Shown in pieces: positions 1 through 8,582 of a DNA stretch of 64,000 bases. The stretch is taken from NCBI GenBank assembly GCA_035299025.1, contig DATGXK010000007.1, positions 434,001-498,000 on the forward strand. The letters run 5' to 3'. The notes beneath the pieces were generated by a model. That model did no database searches. It saw only the letters and a list, made by a program, of their open reading frames with translations, and was not told where the DNA came from. A program made the position numbers and the translations under genes. The stretch's first letter is position 1, and the number at the start of each line of letters is the position of its first letter. The stretch is from Leadbetterella sp035299025. GTDB taxonomy: Bacteria; Bacteroidota; Bacteroidia; Cytophagales; Spirosomataceae.

Positions 1-467
1 AACTCATAGAAACCATTGGCTGGGTCAGCGTCTTTGTGAATCGACACGATTTTGCACAAAGGATAAGCAACCTTCAGGTGTGACTTGATGGCCGGCAACA
101 AATCAGTCTCTTTTACTGCCACCAACACCTTGCTGTCTTTGATTAGCTCCAAGAGGTTACCCACCAAGTCGTACTTACATATGTAAAGGCTAGTACCCAC
201 TTTGATTTTGGCATCGATTGCTACTTTGCCGGCCAAGTTTACGTATTTTTTGGCTTCTACAAATACGTGTTTTGGGAAGTTTGTTGATAAGTGGGCTTTC
301 ACGGCTAATGGAAGCTCCGACAGTTTTAAGAGGCTTTCGCCTTCGGTTGTAATTGCGGCATCTCTGTTTTCAATGGTTGCTGATTCTAAGATTCCGTCTT
401 TTTCACATGAGGTAAAGGCCAAAGCAGCCATACCGATTCCTAACAAAATTGTAGTTTGTTTTAACAT
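1..467 (-). CDS. PepSY-like lipoprotein, 3' end beyond window
   Basis: The reverse strand is open from an ATG at 467 to the window edge, giving 155 codons with no stop. The N-terminus is a lipoprotein signal: hydrophobic core ILLGIGMAALAF, then lipobox FTSC with Cys at about residue 20. The mature part has two similar blocks of the PepSY-like (BLIP-like) type: LPLAVKAHLSTNFPKHVF at about 53-70 and LLPAIKSHLKVAYPLCKI at about 124-141. Such proteins are small envelope lipoproteins of unclear function, often found near two-component systems in Bacteroidota. The fold assignment rests on the repeated helix-turn-strand pattern and is moderately sure. The C-terminal part is missing because the window starts inside the gene. 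Confidence 0.75.
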   Translation of the reverse strand, partial: MLKQTTILLGIGMAALAFTSCEKDGILESATIENRDAAITTEGESLLKLSELPLAVKAHLSTNFPKHVFVEAKKYVNLAGKVAIDAKIKVGTSLYICKYDLVGNLLELIKDSKVLVAVKETDLLPAIKSHLKVAYPLCKIVSIHKDADPANGFYE

Positions 468-807
468 AAATTATACGTAGTTAAAGTTTAAAAAAAATTT
501 TTGCAGGTACGTAGATAGGTGAAGTTTGGATTAATTATTTTCTGAAAAAAATAAAGATTTTTTTCTAAGTTGCTCATTGTAAAATAATTACCAGTTGTTC
601 TTTCTATGATTATTTTACGGTATCATCAGCCTTTCAGAATACACCGGTTTTTGTTTGTTTATGCAGCATGATGTTGTGCATTTCTTTTGCGGGAAATAGG
701 TAAGTATTCTTAAATATTTCGATTATTCTAAGCTAGGGTTTCAGTCTTTGTTGTTTCCGTATTTTTTAAAACTCCAACACATTGCCCACCCTACTAATAA
801 AACACAC

Positions 808-1030
808 AAAAAGAACCACAAATCATTGTAGAGATACTCGTGGAAAGTCTGTTGGGGAGTTGACCTTGCTGGGCTCAAGGGTAAATCTCTTTGTACAGTC
901 AGTCGTTATTTTGATAAAATAGAGCAGCTCGACTATCTCCTCGAAAAGTCCGAAATGGCCGCTATTTTATATTTGGTGGGGAAGATTTCGGAATTGATAA
1001 TTCAAACTCTATGAGCCAAATACATCGTTC
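808..1030 (+). pseudogene. decayed copy of WYL-domain regulator gene
   Basis: This stretch aligns with the first 230 bases or so of the intact WYL regulator gene at 4862. Shared blocks include AAAAAGAACCACAAATCAT, GATACTCGTGGAAAGTC, AGTCGTTATTTTGA and GCTATTTTATATTTGGTGG. The copy has lost about 15 bases near its start and has further small deletions and in-frame stops, so no reading frame survives. Similarity fades after about 1030. From 1011 to 1181 there is a 56-residue open frame starting MSQIHRSRRFKNN that I do not recognise and regard as chance or a remnant. The rest of 468-1186 shows no other gene. The intact and decayed copies have the same orientation and flank the large gene at 1187-4288. 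Confidence 0.85.
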
Positions 1031-1186
1031 GAGGCGTTTCAAAAATAACGGATTCAGCACCGGTTGGGTAGTAGCTTCTAAAAAAAATCGATTACCCGTA
1101 ACTGCCCAAACAATGGTCGAGGTATTTGCCGTTTCTCATAGTTTTACCAAGCGACTTGGAGTAAAACCCTTACAATCCTAGAATAA

Positions 1187-4100
1187 CTAAAAACACCCAA
1201 TTATTTCGGCATTCACGGTATTTTGTCTGTCAGCCAAAAAACCAGGATTAAATGTTATGGACTTGCCTGCTTGGTAGGTGACATTGCTCACTGGCGTAAT
1301 TGCTTGGGTACTGTTGATGCTTGAAGAATTAAACACTTGGGTGGTGCCATTAGGTATGGTTCCGCTCAAATTGCTAACTGCACTTTGAACGTTTAAGTTT
1401 ATAATTTGGCTTGTTGCAACGCCACAAGCACCGGTTATCACACATCGGTATTTATTGCCATTCACCGCTGTGGAGGCTAATATTCCCAAACTATTGGTGG
1501 AAATATTGGAATGTGGAGACAGATTGGTAAGATTTGAAAAGTTGGCTCCTCCATCCGTACTTATTTGCCATTGATAGCTCAAATCCAAGCCAGTTGCAGT
1601 TACAGGGATATTAATTAGCATCCCATCGCAAGGATTTCGGTTTGTAGGCTCGGCAGTAATGTTTGGCCCTGACACAACTGTAATTGACAAAGTCGCACTT
1701 ACGGTTTTATTGAAATTATCCGTAATCGTTATCGAAAAATCAGCACTGGTGGCTAAGCAGGTGGCCGAAATAGTAGCTGTTATTTCACCCAAAGCCGATA
1801 CCGACAAATTAGAAACAGTTATGCCATTCAAGGTGGCGGAGGTGCCAGCATTTATTTTGGGTAAGAGCGTATTGGCCGCCTGATTTCCATCAAAAGTGTT
1901 GGCAATCAGCACCAAATTGTTGGTGATTCCTGTGCCATGATTGATGTTTACATTGCTAAGGGTAGGAGGGCAATTGTTTAAAAAAACAGATAAACTACCA
2001 GTCAAACCATCAACTCCTGTATTTGCCGAGATAAAATCTACTGCTCCATCACTGTTAAAATCTCCCGAAAGTAAAGAACCGGGCTGAGCACCTACCGTAA
2101 ATATATCTGTGCCTTGGGTGCTTGGCGTTGAAAAACTCCCAGAGCCATTATTGAGCAACAAATACACGTTAGAGGATGTATTTGCCGGAGCTATTAAGGC
2201 TTGTGTACTCACCAAAATATCAACAAAACCATCACCATTGTAGTCATTCACAGCCAATCCATTGGGCTTACTACCCACGTTCTTTGTGGCCACTGTGAAA
2301 CTCCCAGACCCATTGTTCGTCAAAATAGATATGGTACTTGTACCATAATTGGCCGTCACCAAGTCGGTGTCACCATCATTATCAATATCACCCGCTTTTA
2401 TATCACGACTGTTGAGTCCTACCGAAAATGCCGCAGCCAGAGAAAATCCTCCAAGACCATCGCCAAATGCCACACTTACTGTATTGGCTACTATATTGTT
2501 GCTATAATTTACAACCGCAACATCTAAATTTTCATCGGTGTTAAAATACCCAATCACCAAATCTCTCGGAAAAATATCTGTAGCTATGGGCGTGGCTGTA
2601 CTCGCAAAGCTAATGGTGCCTAATGTGCTGGTATTGAGATAAATATTGGCTTTTTTGTTACCTGAGTTTAATATGGCAAAGTCTGGTTTGCCATCTTTAT
2701 TAAAATCTCCCGATTTAGCTGCTACAGCCGAACCAATTCCCCCGCCACCATTGCCGGTTGCTACAATATTTTGTGTAAATACTCCTGAGCCATTATTGGT
2801 CAGTATCACCAGTTCAAATGTATTTACATTGCCCAGTACCACATCTTTGTCGCCATCGTTGTCGAAGTCGGCAACGGTAACAGACACATTATTGCTTGCC
2901 ACTGCCCCAGTGGCCACAGGTACACCGCCAGTGAAGCCACCCGAGCCATTTCCAAGGTACAAACTATAGCCAGCATGGTCGGTAGCATCTTTTGAAGGCA
3001 TGATAATATCCAAATGGCCGTCATTGTTAAAGTCGGCACTTTCAAAATGATAATCACCAGGGGCTCCCTGCACCGTAGCTGGTGAATAGGCTATTGGCAC
3101 AACTCCAGTAGCCGGAGGGGACAAATTTGCCTGCTCAAAATACCGGCCCGAGCAATTGTTTCCCACAATTTTCATGCTGTAGGCCTTGCTTTTCGAGCAA
3201 GAAATTCCATTCTTGGCTACAATAGTGAAATTGAAAAATCCTGCCTCTGTCGGTGTGCCAGAAAGCTGACCAGTGAGCGGATTTAAAACAAGACCTTTGG
3301 GCAATTGCCCAATAGCTATACCAAAAGTATAAGTATCAACAGGGCTTACCGAAACCGTCTGATTGTAAGGCACATTCACTGTGCCTTCAGCAATTTGCCC
3401 AATCGAAATTATTGGGCAAACCGTGTTTAAGACCTGGGCCGAAGTACTGCTCAGGTGATTTGTACTTCCACTAAATGCAGCCGAAACGGTATGTACGCCA
3501 GGTAAAAAATCTGTCACGGTAATGCTACATTGTCCAATATTCGACAAAGTGATAGGAGCTTGTGCAAGGCCATCGATCGTAAAAACAACAGAACCAATAG
3601 GTACACAATTGAGGTTTCCATTTACTGCTGCCGTAAATGTCATCGCATTTCCTACCAAAATACTGCTATTGGCCGGTGTCACCGTGGTGGTGGGTGACTG
3701 AATTACGGTGAGCGTTCCGTTGACATACGTCACGTTATAATTTGGGCTATTTAATGTGCTATTGGTGGTAATGTCTATGGTATAAGAACCCACAGGAGCC
3801 GGTGCCGCTATGCCATATTGGCAGAGCAAAACACCTGAAAGCACTCCAGCATTTTCATTGTTTTGGAAACCAGTATAGGTGGCACTGCAAGTTGGGAAGC
3901 CATCGCAATACGTAATTGTACTGCTGTTGGCAGTTACGGTCAAGGGAGCTTTTTGTATGACCAAAGTAAAGCTGGCGTCAATGAATCCAGTATTATCTGT
4001 CGCTCTGACGGTAATGGTGTATGTACCCGCCGGAGCAGTATCTAGGGTGTTCACCCTTGCGTTATTTAGGCCAACAGATATTTGTCCGACCAATTCATTG

Positions 4101-4288
4101 GGTATATTTTGTAAAGCATACGTGGCGTTTTGACTAGGACTGGCAGCTGGCCTGACTTCTATAGCTGTACCATAAACTGTGTTATTGACGGCTGGATAAA
4201 CAAGCGTGGGAAGTACCCCAAAAGACAAAAATGGCAAAACAAGTAAGCCAATAAAACACAACAGGCGTAATTTCATTATACTCAACAT
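1187..4288 (-). CDS. very large secreted protein with MBG/Ig-like domains and FG-GAP repeats
   Basis: A 1033-residue exported protein. A Sec signal (MLSIMKLRLLCFIGLLVLPF) is followed by cadherin-like and MBG-type modules (KAPLTVTANSSTITYCDG at about 114), an Ig-like Big_3-type domain at about 195-290, and a putative Ig module ending NGISCSKSKAYSM. From about 400 to 790 lies a run of FG-GAP/VCBS units with the calcium-binding pattern DFNNDGHLDI, DFDNDGDKDVV, DFNKDGKPDF, DIDNDGDTDLV and DYNGDGFVDI, as in integrin-like propellers. The C-terminus (YQAGKSITFNPGFLADRQN ... EIIGC) matches the beta-stack tail common on Bacteroidota surface proteins; it may be a type IX secretion substrate, which is inference. 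Role unknown, probably surface binding. A second ATG four codons downstream is an equally good start. Confidence 0.85.
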   Translation of the reverse strand: MLSIMKLRLLCFIGLLVLPFLSFGVLPTLVYPAVNNTVYGTAIEVRPAASPSQNATYALQNIPNELVGQISVGLNNARVNTLDTAPAGTYTITVRATDNTGFIDASFTLVIQKAPLTVTANSSTITYCDGFPTCSATYTGFQNNENAGVLSGVLLCQYGIAAPAPVGSYTIDITTNSTLNSPNYNVTYVNGTLTVIQSPTTTVTPANSSILVGNAMTFTAAVNGNLNCVPIGSVVFTIDGLAQAPITLSNIGQCSITVTDFLPGVHTVSAAFSGSTNHLSSTSAQVLNTVCPIISIGQIAEGTVNVPYNQTVSVSPVDTYTFGIAIGQLPKGLVLNPLTGQLSGTPTEAGFFNFTIVAKNGISCSKSKAYSMKIVGNNCSGRYFEQANLSPPATGVVPIAYSPATVQGAPGDYHFESADFNNDGHLDIIMPSKDATDHAGYSLYLGNGSGGFTGGVPVATGAVASNNVSVTVADFDNDGDKDVVLGNVNTFELVILTNNGSGVFTQNIVATGNGGGGIGSAVAAKSGDFNKDGKPDFAILNSGNKKANIYLNTSTLGTISFASTATPIATDIFPRDLVIGYFNTDENLDVAVVNYSNNIVANTVSVAFGDGLGGFSLAAAFSVGLNSRDIKAGDIDNDGDTDLVTANYGTSTISILTNNGSGSFTVATKNVGSKPNGLAVNDYNGDGFVDILVSTQALIAPANTSSNVYLLLNNGSGSFSTPSTQGTDIFTVGAQPGSLLSGDFNSDGAVDFISANTGVDGLTGSLSVFLNNCPPTLSNVNINHGTGITNNLVLIANTFDGNQAANTLLPKINAGTSATLNGITVSNLSVSALGEITATISATCLATSADFSITITDNFNKTVSATLSITVVSGPNITAEPTNRNPCDGMLINIPVTATGLDLSYQWQISTDGGANFSNLTNLSPHSNISTNSLGILASTAVNGNKYRCVITGACGVATSQIINLNVQSAVSNLSGTIPNGTTQVFNSSSINSTQAITPVSNVTYQAGKSITFNPGFLADRQNTVNAEIIGCF

Positions 4289-4829
4289 TTTTTAACATTA
4301 CGGATAAGTATTTCGCTTGGTTGCGGCGGAGGAGAATTTTAGCTTAAAAATAGGTTTTGAAAATTACCACCAGTCCCTGAGAAGCTTTTGACTTTGTTGT
4401 AGAATTTCAAATGGTGGGAGTAAATTTTTTTGATAAATAATTAATGTCATCCGAGAAATAAAATAAAACAAATCAAATCTTTATATCGCCCTGCACTGTT
4501 TGAACACAGTCAAAATTCTCAGAAGGGAATATTTTTATAACTGAGTTGATATGAGAATTTTGAATGTGTGAGTTTGCAGGGTGCAGTTTTTTTTGCTTCG
4601 TTTTTTTTCGAAAAAAAATGAAGGCCCCGCCGGCGAGGCGACGTCTGTCAGTTGGGAGTGTTTTTTGAAGTGAAAATAAAATCATGCTCAAATGACCACT
4701 GAGGGTAGATTATTTAGTTAAATTCGTTTTAACCGTTTGACAGGAATAAAAAATCCTCAAATGCCAATCTACCTATTACCTATCAAAACGAACTTTTCTT
4801 TTCACTTTCTAACTTTAATTTTTCTTTAT
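4289..4829. other. intergenic region with one GC-rich hairpin
   Basis: There is no convincing gene here. A GC-rich palindrome at 4624-4639 (GCCCCGCCGGCGAGGC) stands out from AT-rich surroundings and looks like a dispersed extragenic hairpin. A 72-codon reverse-strand frame at 4473-4691 covers it but has low-complexity Lys/Phe composition and no family features, so it is not called. Confidence 0.5.
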
Positions 4830-4837
4830 TATTTTTG
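4830..4837 (+). promoter_or_regulatory. -7 promoter box (TAnnTTTG) of WYL regulator
   Basis: TATTTTTG at 4830-4837 fits the Bacteroidota -7 consensus TAnnTTTG and lies 25 bases before the ATG at 4862. It implies a short leader and argues against the upstream in-frame TTG at 4835, which lies inside the box. No clear -33 TTTG is seen. Confidence 0.45.
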
Positions 4838-4861
4838 CAGGGCACACCCTTTTATTCATTC

Positions 4862-5734
4862 ATGCAAAAAGAACCACAAATCATCCACCGCATCATACAG
4901 ATACTCGTGGAAAGTCCCCGCAGGAGAGTTGACCTCGCACGTCTTGTTGGCAAATCTGTCCGTAGCATTAGTCGTTATTTTGAAAAAATCGAAAACCTCG
5001 AATATCTGCTCGAGAAAGACAGCCATGGCCGCTATTTTATATTTGGTGGTGAGGAGTTTCGGAATCGCCGATTCAGCCACGAGGAGCGGCAGTACATCGC
5101 CCTGGCCATGTCACACATGACCGACACCGCACCCGTTCGGCAGTCTATCCTCGAAAAACTCGATTGCCCCGAGCTGCCCATCCCACGGTCTAGCAGTCTC
5201 AAAAAGCAAATAGCCGCCCAAAACCTCCAAGAGATCAAATGGGCCATTGACCACCGCAAAACCATTATTCTCAAAAATTACTTCTCGCCCAGTGGTGCCA
5301 AAACCCACAGCGACCGCAAAATAAACCCCATAGTTTTTGCCAACAACCACAGCCAGCTCTTGGCCTACGAGATAGCCTCCCGAAAAGAAAAAACCTTTAA
5401 CCTCGACCGCATTGAGCGGGTGGTGATTACCGACAAAGACTTTGACGAACGCAAAGCCAAGGCGTTATATGCCGACCCATTTGGTTTTACCGACGCCCAG
5501 CAGCTCTTTGTTAGTCTGCGGCTGAGCCTACTCGCCAAGCAGCTGATGCTCGAGCACCACCCCAATGCCGCCCAATACCTGGTGCAGGAAAATGGGCAGT
5601 GGTATTATAAGGGAACCGTATGCGACTACCGTGGCATAGGCCGTTTTGTTTTTGGGCTACCTGGCGAAATATTTGTAGAAACCCCGGCATTCCTCCGTTT
5701 TTTGGAGGAGAAAAAGAAAACCTTCACTTTTTGA
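4862..5734 (+). CDS. WYL-domain transcriptional regulator (YafY type)
   Basis: The protein has 290 residues from the ATG. An N-terminal winged helix (IIHRIIQILVESPRRRVDLA ... RSISRYFEKIENLEYLLEKD, about 4-52) is of the type that binds DNA. A WYL domain follows at about 125-205, with the ligand-pocket pattern HRKTIILKNYFSPSGAK ... HSDRKINPIVFANNHSQL and LDRIERVVITDKDF. WYL domains sense nucleic acids or small ligands and such proteins are often repressors, including in defence loci. The codon usage is GC-richer than the AT-rich island downstream. A decayed partial copy sits at 808-1030. Its target is unknown; the 21-bp repeat just downstream is one candidate, by proximity only. Confidence 0.88.
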   Translation: MQKEPQIIHRIIQILVESPRRRVDLARLVGKSVRSISRYFEKIENLEYLLEKDSHGRYFIFGGEEFRNRRFSHEERQYIALAMSHMTDTAPVRQSILEKLDCPELPIPRSSSLKKQIAAQNLQEIKWAIDHRKTIILKNYFSPSGAKTHSDRKINPIVFANNHSQLLAYEIASRKEKTFNLDRIERVVITDKDFDERKAKALYADPFGFTDAQQLFVSLRLSLLAKQLMLEHHPNAAQYLVQENGQWYYKGTVCDYRGIGRFVFGLPGEIFVETPAFLRFLEEKKKTFTF

Positions 5735-5777
5735 GATATCGCCAAAAAGGTGACATTCAGTGTCCTACAGGCCAAGC

Positions 5778-5785
5778 TATCTTTG
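5778..5785 (+). promoter_or_regulatory. -7 promoter box ahead of 21-bp repeat and small gene
   Basis: TATCTTTG at 5778-5785 is a very good match to TAnnTTTG. Initiation about 7 bases downstream would give a transcript that crosses the 21-bp repeat array and reaches the small gene at 6134 with a leader of about 340 bases. No clean -33 TTTG is seen at the usual distance. Confidence 0.45.
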
Positions 5786-5821
5786 TAATGATAAAGAGGT
5801 GCAGACTCACGTAACCGACCC

Positions 5822-5989
5822 GATGTCAAACGCAACATTGGCGATGTCAACCTTGACGGAGGCAATGTCAAGCTCAACATCGGCGATGTCAACCTTGACG
5901 GAGGCGATGTCAAGCTCAACATTGGCGATGTCAACCTTGACGGAGGCGATGTCAAGATCAACATTGGCGATGTCAACATCGACGGAGGG
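5822..5989. repeat. eight tandem 21-bp units
   Basis: There are eight contiguous units of exactly 21 bases, each starting GATGTCAA (or AATGTCAA) and followed by a ninth partial unit (TATGTCAGG). Two unit types alternate: one ends CTTGACGGAGGC, the other CTCAACATTGGC, so the higher-order period is 42 bases. The unit has no stop codon in any forward frame. In one frame it reads as heptapeptides DVNLDGG/DVKLNIG, in another as AMSTLTE/AMSSSTL with an ATG in each unit. The first of these frames runs on into the small gene at 6134 but has no start codon before the repeat. No spacers are present, so it is not a CRISPR array. Confidence 0.95.
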
Positions 5990-6023
5990 TATGTCAGGAT
6001 GCAAAAACAGGGCTGTAATCTAA
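5823..6023 (+). CDS. possible small heptad-repeat peptide (doubtful)
   Basis: An ATG at 5823, about 38 bases after the TATCTTTG box, opens a 66-residue frame made of seven-residue repeats of the type AMSTLTE/AMSSSTL. The tail is GMSGCKNRAVI. The peptide is rich in Ser, Thr, Met and Ala and would carry an initiation codon in each repeat. I recognise no family. Because a 21-bp repeat without stops is automatically open, coding is far from proven; the array could equally act as DNA or as a structured leader of the gene at 6134. Confidence 0.25.
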   Translation: MSNATLAMSTLTEAMSSSTSAMSTLTEAMSSSTLAMSTLTEAMSRSTLAMSTSTEGMSGCKNRAVI

Positions 6024-6133
6024 GAAAAGAGCGTGTAGGTCGCGAACTATCCGCCCAAACTCTGAAAAACAGCCCCCAGTATGGCCTCTGCTATCAAGTG
6101 AAAATTTTATATTACTTAAACAACACAAACACG

Positions 6134-6517
6134 ATGGCGAAGGTAAAAATTCGTATTTCGAGAAACGTCCAGGAGGTGATTGAACAGGCACAATTGTTGA
6201 TTAACAAGCACAATGCCGATGCCCAGGCTTCGGTTTTGAATGCCCTGCAAGACACCAACTGGACCGATGTAAACACCAAGGTAGCCGACTGCCTTGCTCA
6301 TCACTTACGTGCTGAAGAGTTAAAAAGACAAATGGAACTGGCCTACAGAGAGCGTGACTTGCTCCTGATGCCCATTACCGAAACGGTAAAGGCAAGCCGT
6401 GACCTGCTGTTGGGTGTATTCAGAGCCAACCCCAAGAAATTGGGCGACTGGGGCTACAAGGTTTCAGACAAACCTTCTAAACCCGCTCCGAAAGAACCCC
6501 TGGCTCAGTCCGCCTAA
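6134..6517 (+). CDS. small conserved helical protein, function unknown
   Basis: The protein is 127 residues, starting MAKVKIRISRNVQEVIEQAQ. It is predicted helical through about 110, with charged heptad-like segments (EELKRQMELAYRERDLLLMP, then KASRDLLLGVFRANPKKLGD). A short Pro/Lys-rich tail ends KPAPKEPLAQSA. There is no signal peptide or membrane segment. I believe similar small proteins occur in other Cytophagales, but I know no function. The frame is open further upstream, through the 21-bp repeat; the ATG at 6134 is chosen because the sequence before it (5999-6133) lacks protein-like character. A decayed copy of its last 100 bases plus its 3' hairpin lies at 9263-9400, on the far side of the nuclease/SLATT pair. 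Confidence 0.7.
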   Translation: MAKVKIRISRNVQEVIEQAQLLINKHNADAQASVLNALQDTNWTDVNTKVADCLAHHLRAEELKRQMELAYRERDLLLMPITETVKASRDLLLGVFRANPKKLGDWGYKVSDKPSKPAPKEPLAQSA

Positions 6518-6539
6518 GGAAGTATTGTAAACTGTACTG

Positions 6540-6591
6540 ACCACCCCAAGTCTCTCTTAATTGTAATGATTAAGGGAGTAAGGGGTGGTTA
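6540..6591 (+). terminator. hairpin after small helical gene
   Basis: ACCACCCC near 6540 pairs with GGGGTGGT near 6582-6589, and inside it CTCTTAAT pairs with ATTAAGGGAG-type sequence. The stem is long and GC-rich at its base but lacks a clean U-run, so it may be a weak or processed terminator. A related hairpin with a proper T-tract is at 9360-9405. Confidence 0.6.
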
Positions 6592-6594
6592 AAT

Positions 6595-6602
6595 TATCTT
6601 TG
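6595..6602 (+). promoter_or_regulatory. -7 promoter box of DUF2779 gene
   Basis: TATCTTTG matches TAnnTTTG and lies 33 bases upstream of the ATG at 6635, directly after the hairpin. It would start the nuclease/SLATT transcript independently of the upstream gene. No -33 TTTG is visible at standard spacing. Confidence 0.45.
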
Positions 6603-6634
6603 AATATTAATTTATTAACTATAAAAATATATTT

Positions 6635-8581
6635 ATGCGACTTTTGACAAAATCTAGGTTTAAACTTGGCTTGGAATGCCCAAATAAATTATTCTACACT
6701 GGCAAAAAAGAGTATACCAATCAAAAACAGGACGATCCATTTTTATTGGCTCTTGCTGAAGGTGGATTTCAAGTAGAGGAGTATGCGAGGATGCATTATC
6801 CTGATGGTAAAATGATTATGTCAGATTATTCGAATTATGATTATGAAGCATATCACATTGAAACTCAGGAATTACTCAAAAATGAAAATGTAACGATTTT
6901 TGAAGCTGCTTTCAAATATCAAAATCTTTTTATAAGAACAGACATTCTGGTTAAGAAAGGCAATAAAATATTCCTAAAAGAAGTAAAGGCCAAATCTTGG
7001 GGCATAGATGACAAACTTATTGGAGATAGAGGCGGTATTAATTCCAATTTCAAACCTTATTTATGGGATCTTGCTTTTCAAGCCTATGTAGTACAAAAAT
7101 GTTATCCTTCATTTGATGTTATCGCTGATTTTGTTTTTGTAGATAAAACAAAAGCTGCAAGTATTAATGGAATGAATCAAATGTTTCGAATCAAAAAAGG
7201 CACAGATTCAAGAGCGGATATAATAAAGCTCGAATCAGATATATCAAAAATGGGTACAAGTGTTTTAATTGAACCAGAAGGCGTAAACGACGTAGTTAAT
7301 TGTATATTAGAAGGGAAATATAAACATTTAGACGACAAAAGCTTTGACGAATGTTTAGAAATATTAAGTAAAAATTATATTAATGATATTTTTACCAATT
7401 GGCCAATAAATTATTCGGCATGCAAGAATTGCGAATTTAAAGCAACTTTGGAAGATACTCAAAATGGGAAATTATCAGGTTTTGAAAATTGCTTTTCTCA
7501 ATTATGCAGTTGGGACAAGAGTGACTTTAAAAAACCAAATATTTTTGACATTTGGTATGGTGGAGATTTAAAATTAGTTGAGAAAGGAAAACTTTTTAAA
7601 TCGGAAATTGAAATTAATGATGTTATAAAGCCCAAAAGCAATTCAAAACGTCCTGAAAGGCAATGGCTTCAAATTAGTAAAGAGAAAGAAAATGACGTTA
7701 GTCCTGTAATAAAAAAAGAAGAGTTGGCCTTGGAGATTTCAAAAGTAAAATATCCTCTCCACTTTATTGATTTCGAGACTGCAACAGTGGCATTACCTTT
7801 TTATAAAGGATGGAGACCTTATGAAACTATAGCATTTCAATTCTCTCACCATATTTTACACCAAGATGGTACAATCAGTCACGAAAACCACTACATTAAT
7901 ATTGCAAAAGGTGTATTTCCGAACTTTGATTTTATCCGAAATCTAAAAAAAGCACTTTCAAATGACGAAGGAACAATTTTTAGATATTCAAATCATGAAA
8001 ACACCGTACTTAATAAAATACGTGAACAATTGGAGTTTTCGGATGAGAATGATAGTGATGAATTAATTGAATTTATTTTAACAATAACAAATCAAAAAGT
8101 CAAAGGCGGCAACGACCATATAGGTCCAAGGAGTATGGTAGATTTATGGGCTTGGATTAAAGATTACTACTATAATCCACTTACAAAAGGTTCAAATTCC
8201 ATAAAAGCATATTTACCTGCTTCAATAAAAACTAGCAAGTTCCTTCAGCAAAAATACACTCAACCAATTTCTGCAATAAATGTCAGTAGTTTAAATTTTG
8301 ATTCGAACAAAGTGTGGTTAAATGAAAATTTGGATGACCCCTACAAATTGCTTGATCCAGTACATCCTGAATATGATAATGACGCCTTGGACGAATTCGT
8401 AGGTGATCAAGAGGAAATTAAAGATGGTGGAGCTGCACTTATAGCGTTTGCCAAGATGCAATACATGGATATGCCAGAAAAAGAGTTTGAAAATATCAAA
8501 AATGCACTTTTAAAATATTGCGAATTAGATACCCTGGCAATGGTCATGATATTTGAACACCTTAAAGAAATTAGTGAATAA
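6635..8581 (+). CDS. DUF2779 protein: Cas4-like nuclease fused to DEDD-type exonuclease domain
   Basis: A 648-residue cytoplasmic protein. The N-terminal half looks like a Cas4/AddB-type PD-(D/E)XK nuclease: Cys15 in LGLECPNKLF, Asp103 in RTDIL, Glu116-x-Lys118 in LKEVKAK, then Cys263, Cys266, Cys286 and Cys291, a spacing suited to an iron-sulfur cluster. The C-terminal half is DUF2779 with DEDD/RNase H-fold exonuclease motifs: FIDFET (Asp379, Glu381), FRYSNHENTVL, and YCELDTLAM (Asp632). Nuclease activity is inferred from these motifs; the physiological role of the family is not known to me. The gene is AT-richer than the flanks at 5 and 12 kb. The next gene starts one base after its stop, so the two are surely co-transcribed. 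It sits between two copies of a small gene's 3' end, as expected for an acquired module. Confidence 0.85.
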   Translation: MRLLTKSRFKLGLECPNKLFYTGKKEYTNQKQDDPFLLALAEGGFQVEEYARMHYPDGKMIMSDYSNYDYEAYHIETQELLKNENVTIFEAAFKYQNLFIRTDILVKKGNKIFLKEVKAKSWGIDDKLIGDRGGINSNFKPYLWDLAFQAYVVQKCYPSFDVIADFVFVDKTKAASINGMNQMFRIKKGTDSRADIIKLESDISKMGTSVLIEPEGVNDVVNCILEGKYKHLDDKSFDECLEILSKNYINDIFTNWPINYSACKNCEFKATLEDTQNGKLSGFENCFSQLCSWDKSDFKKPNIFDIWYGGDLKLVEKGKLFKSEIEINDVIKPKSNSKRPERQWLQISKEKENDVSPVIKKEELALEISKVKYPLHFIDFETATVALPFYKGWRPYETIAFQFSHHILHQDGTISHENHYINIAKGVFPNFDFIRNLKKALSNDEGTIFRYSNHENTVLNKIREQLEFSDENDSDELIEFILTITNQKVKGGNDHIGPRSMVDLWAWIKDYYYNPLTKGSNSIKAYLPASIKTSKFLQQKYTQPISAINVSSLNFDSNKVWLNENLDDPYKLLDPVHPEYDNDALDEFVGDQEEIKDGGAALIAFAKMQYMDMPEKEFENIKNALLKYCELDTLAMVMIFEHLKEISE

Positions 8582-8582
8582 T

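Noticed and set aside
1011..1181. 56-residue plus-strand frame after the WYL relic
   Set aside because: No family recognised, no promoter box; it overlaps the end of the relic.
4473..4691. 72-residue minus-strand protein
   Set aside because: Low-complexity Lys/Phe composition, frame runs over a GC-rich extragenic hairpin, no family features.
5822..5989. CRISPR array
   Set aside because: The 21-bp units are contiguous without unique spacers, and no cas genes are near.
8553..8582. TTG start for the SLATT gene overlapping the nuclease gene
   Set aside because: The ATG one base after the nuclease stop is a better start and avoids the overlap.
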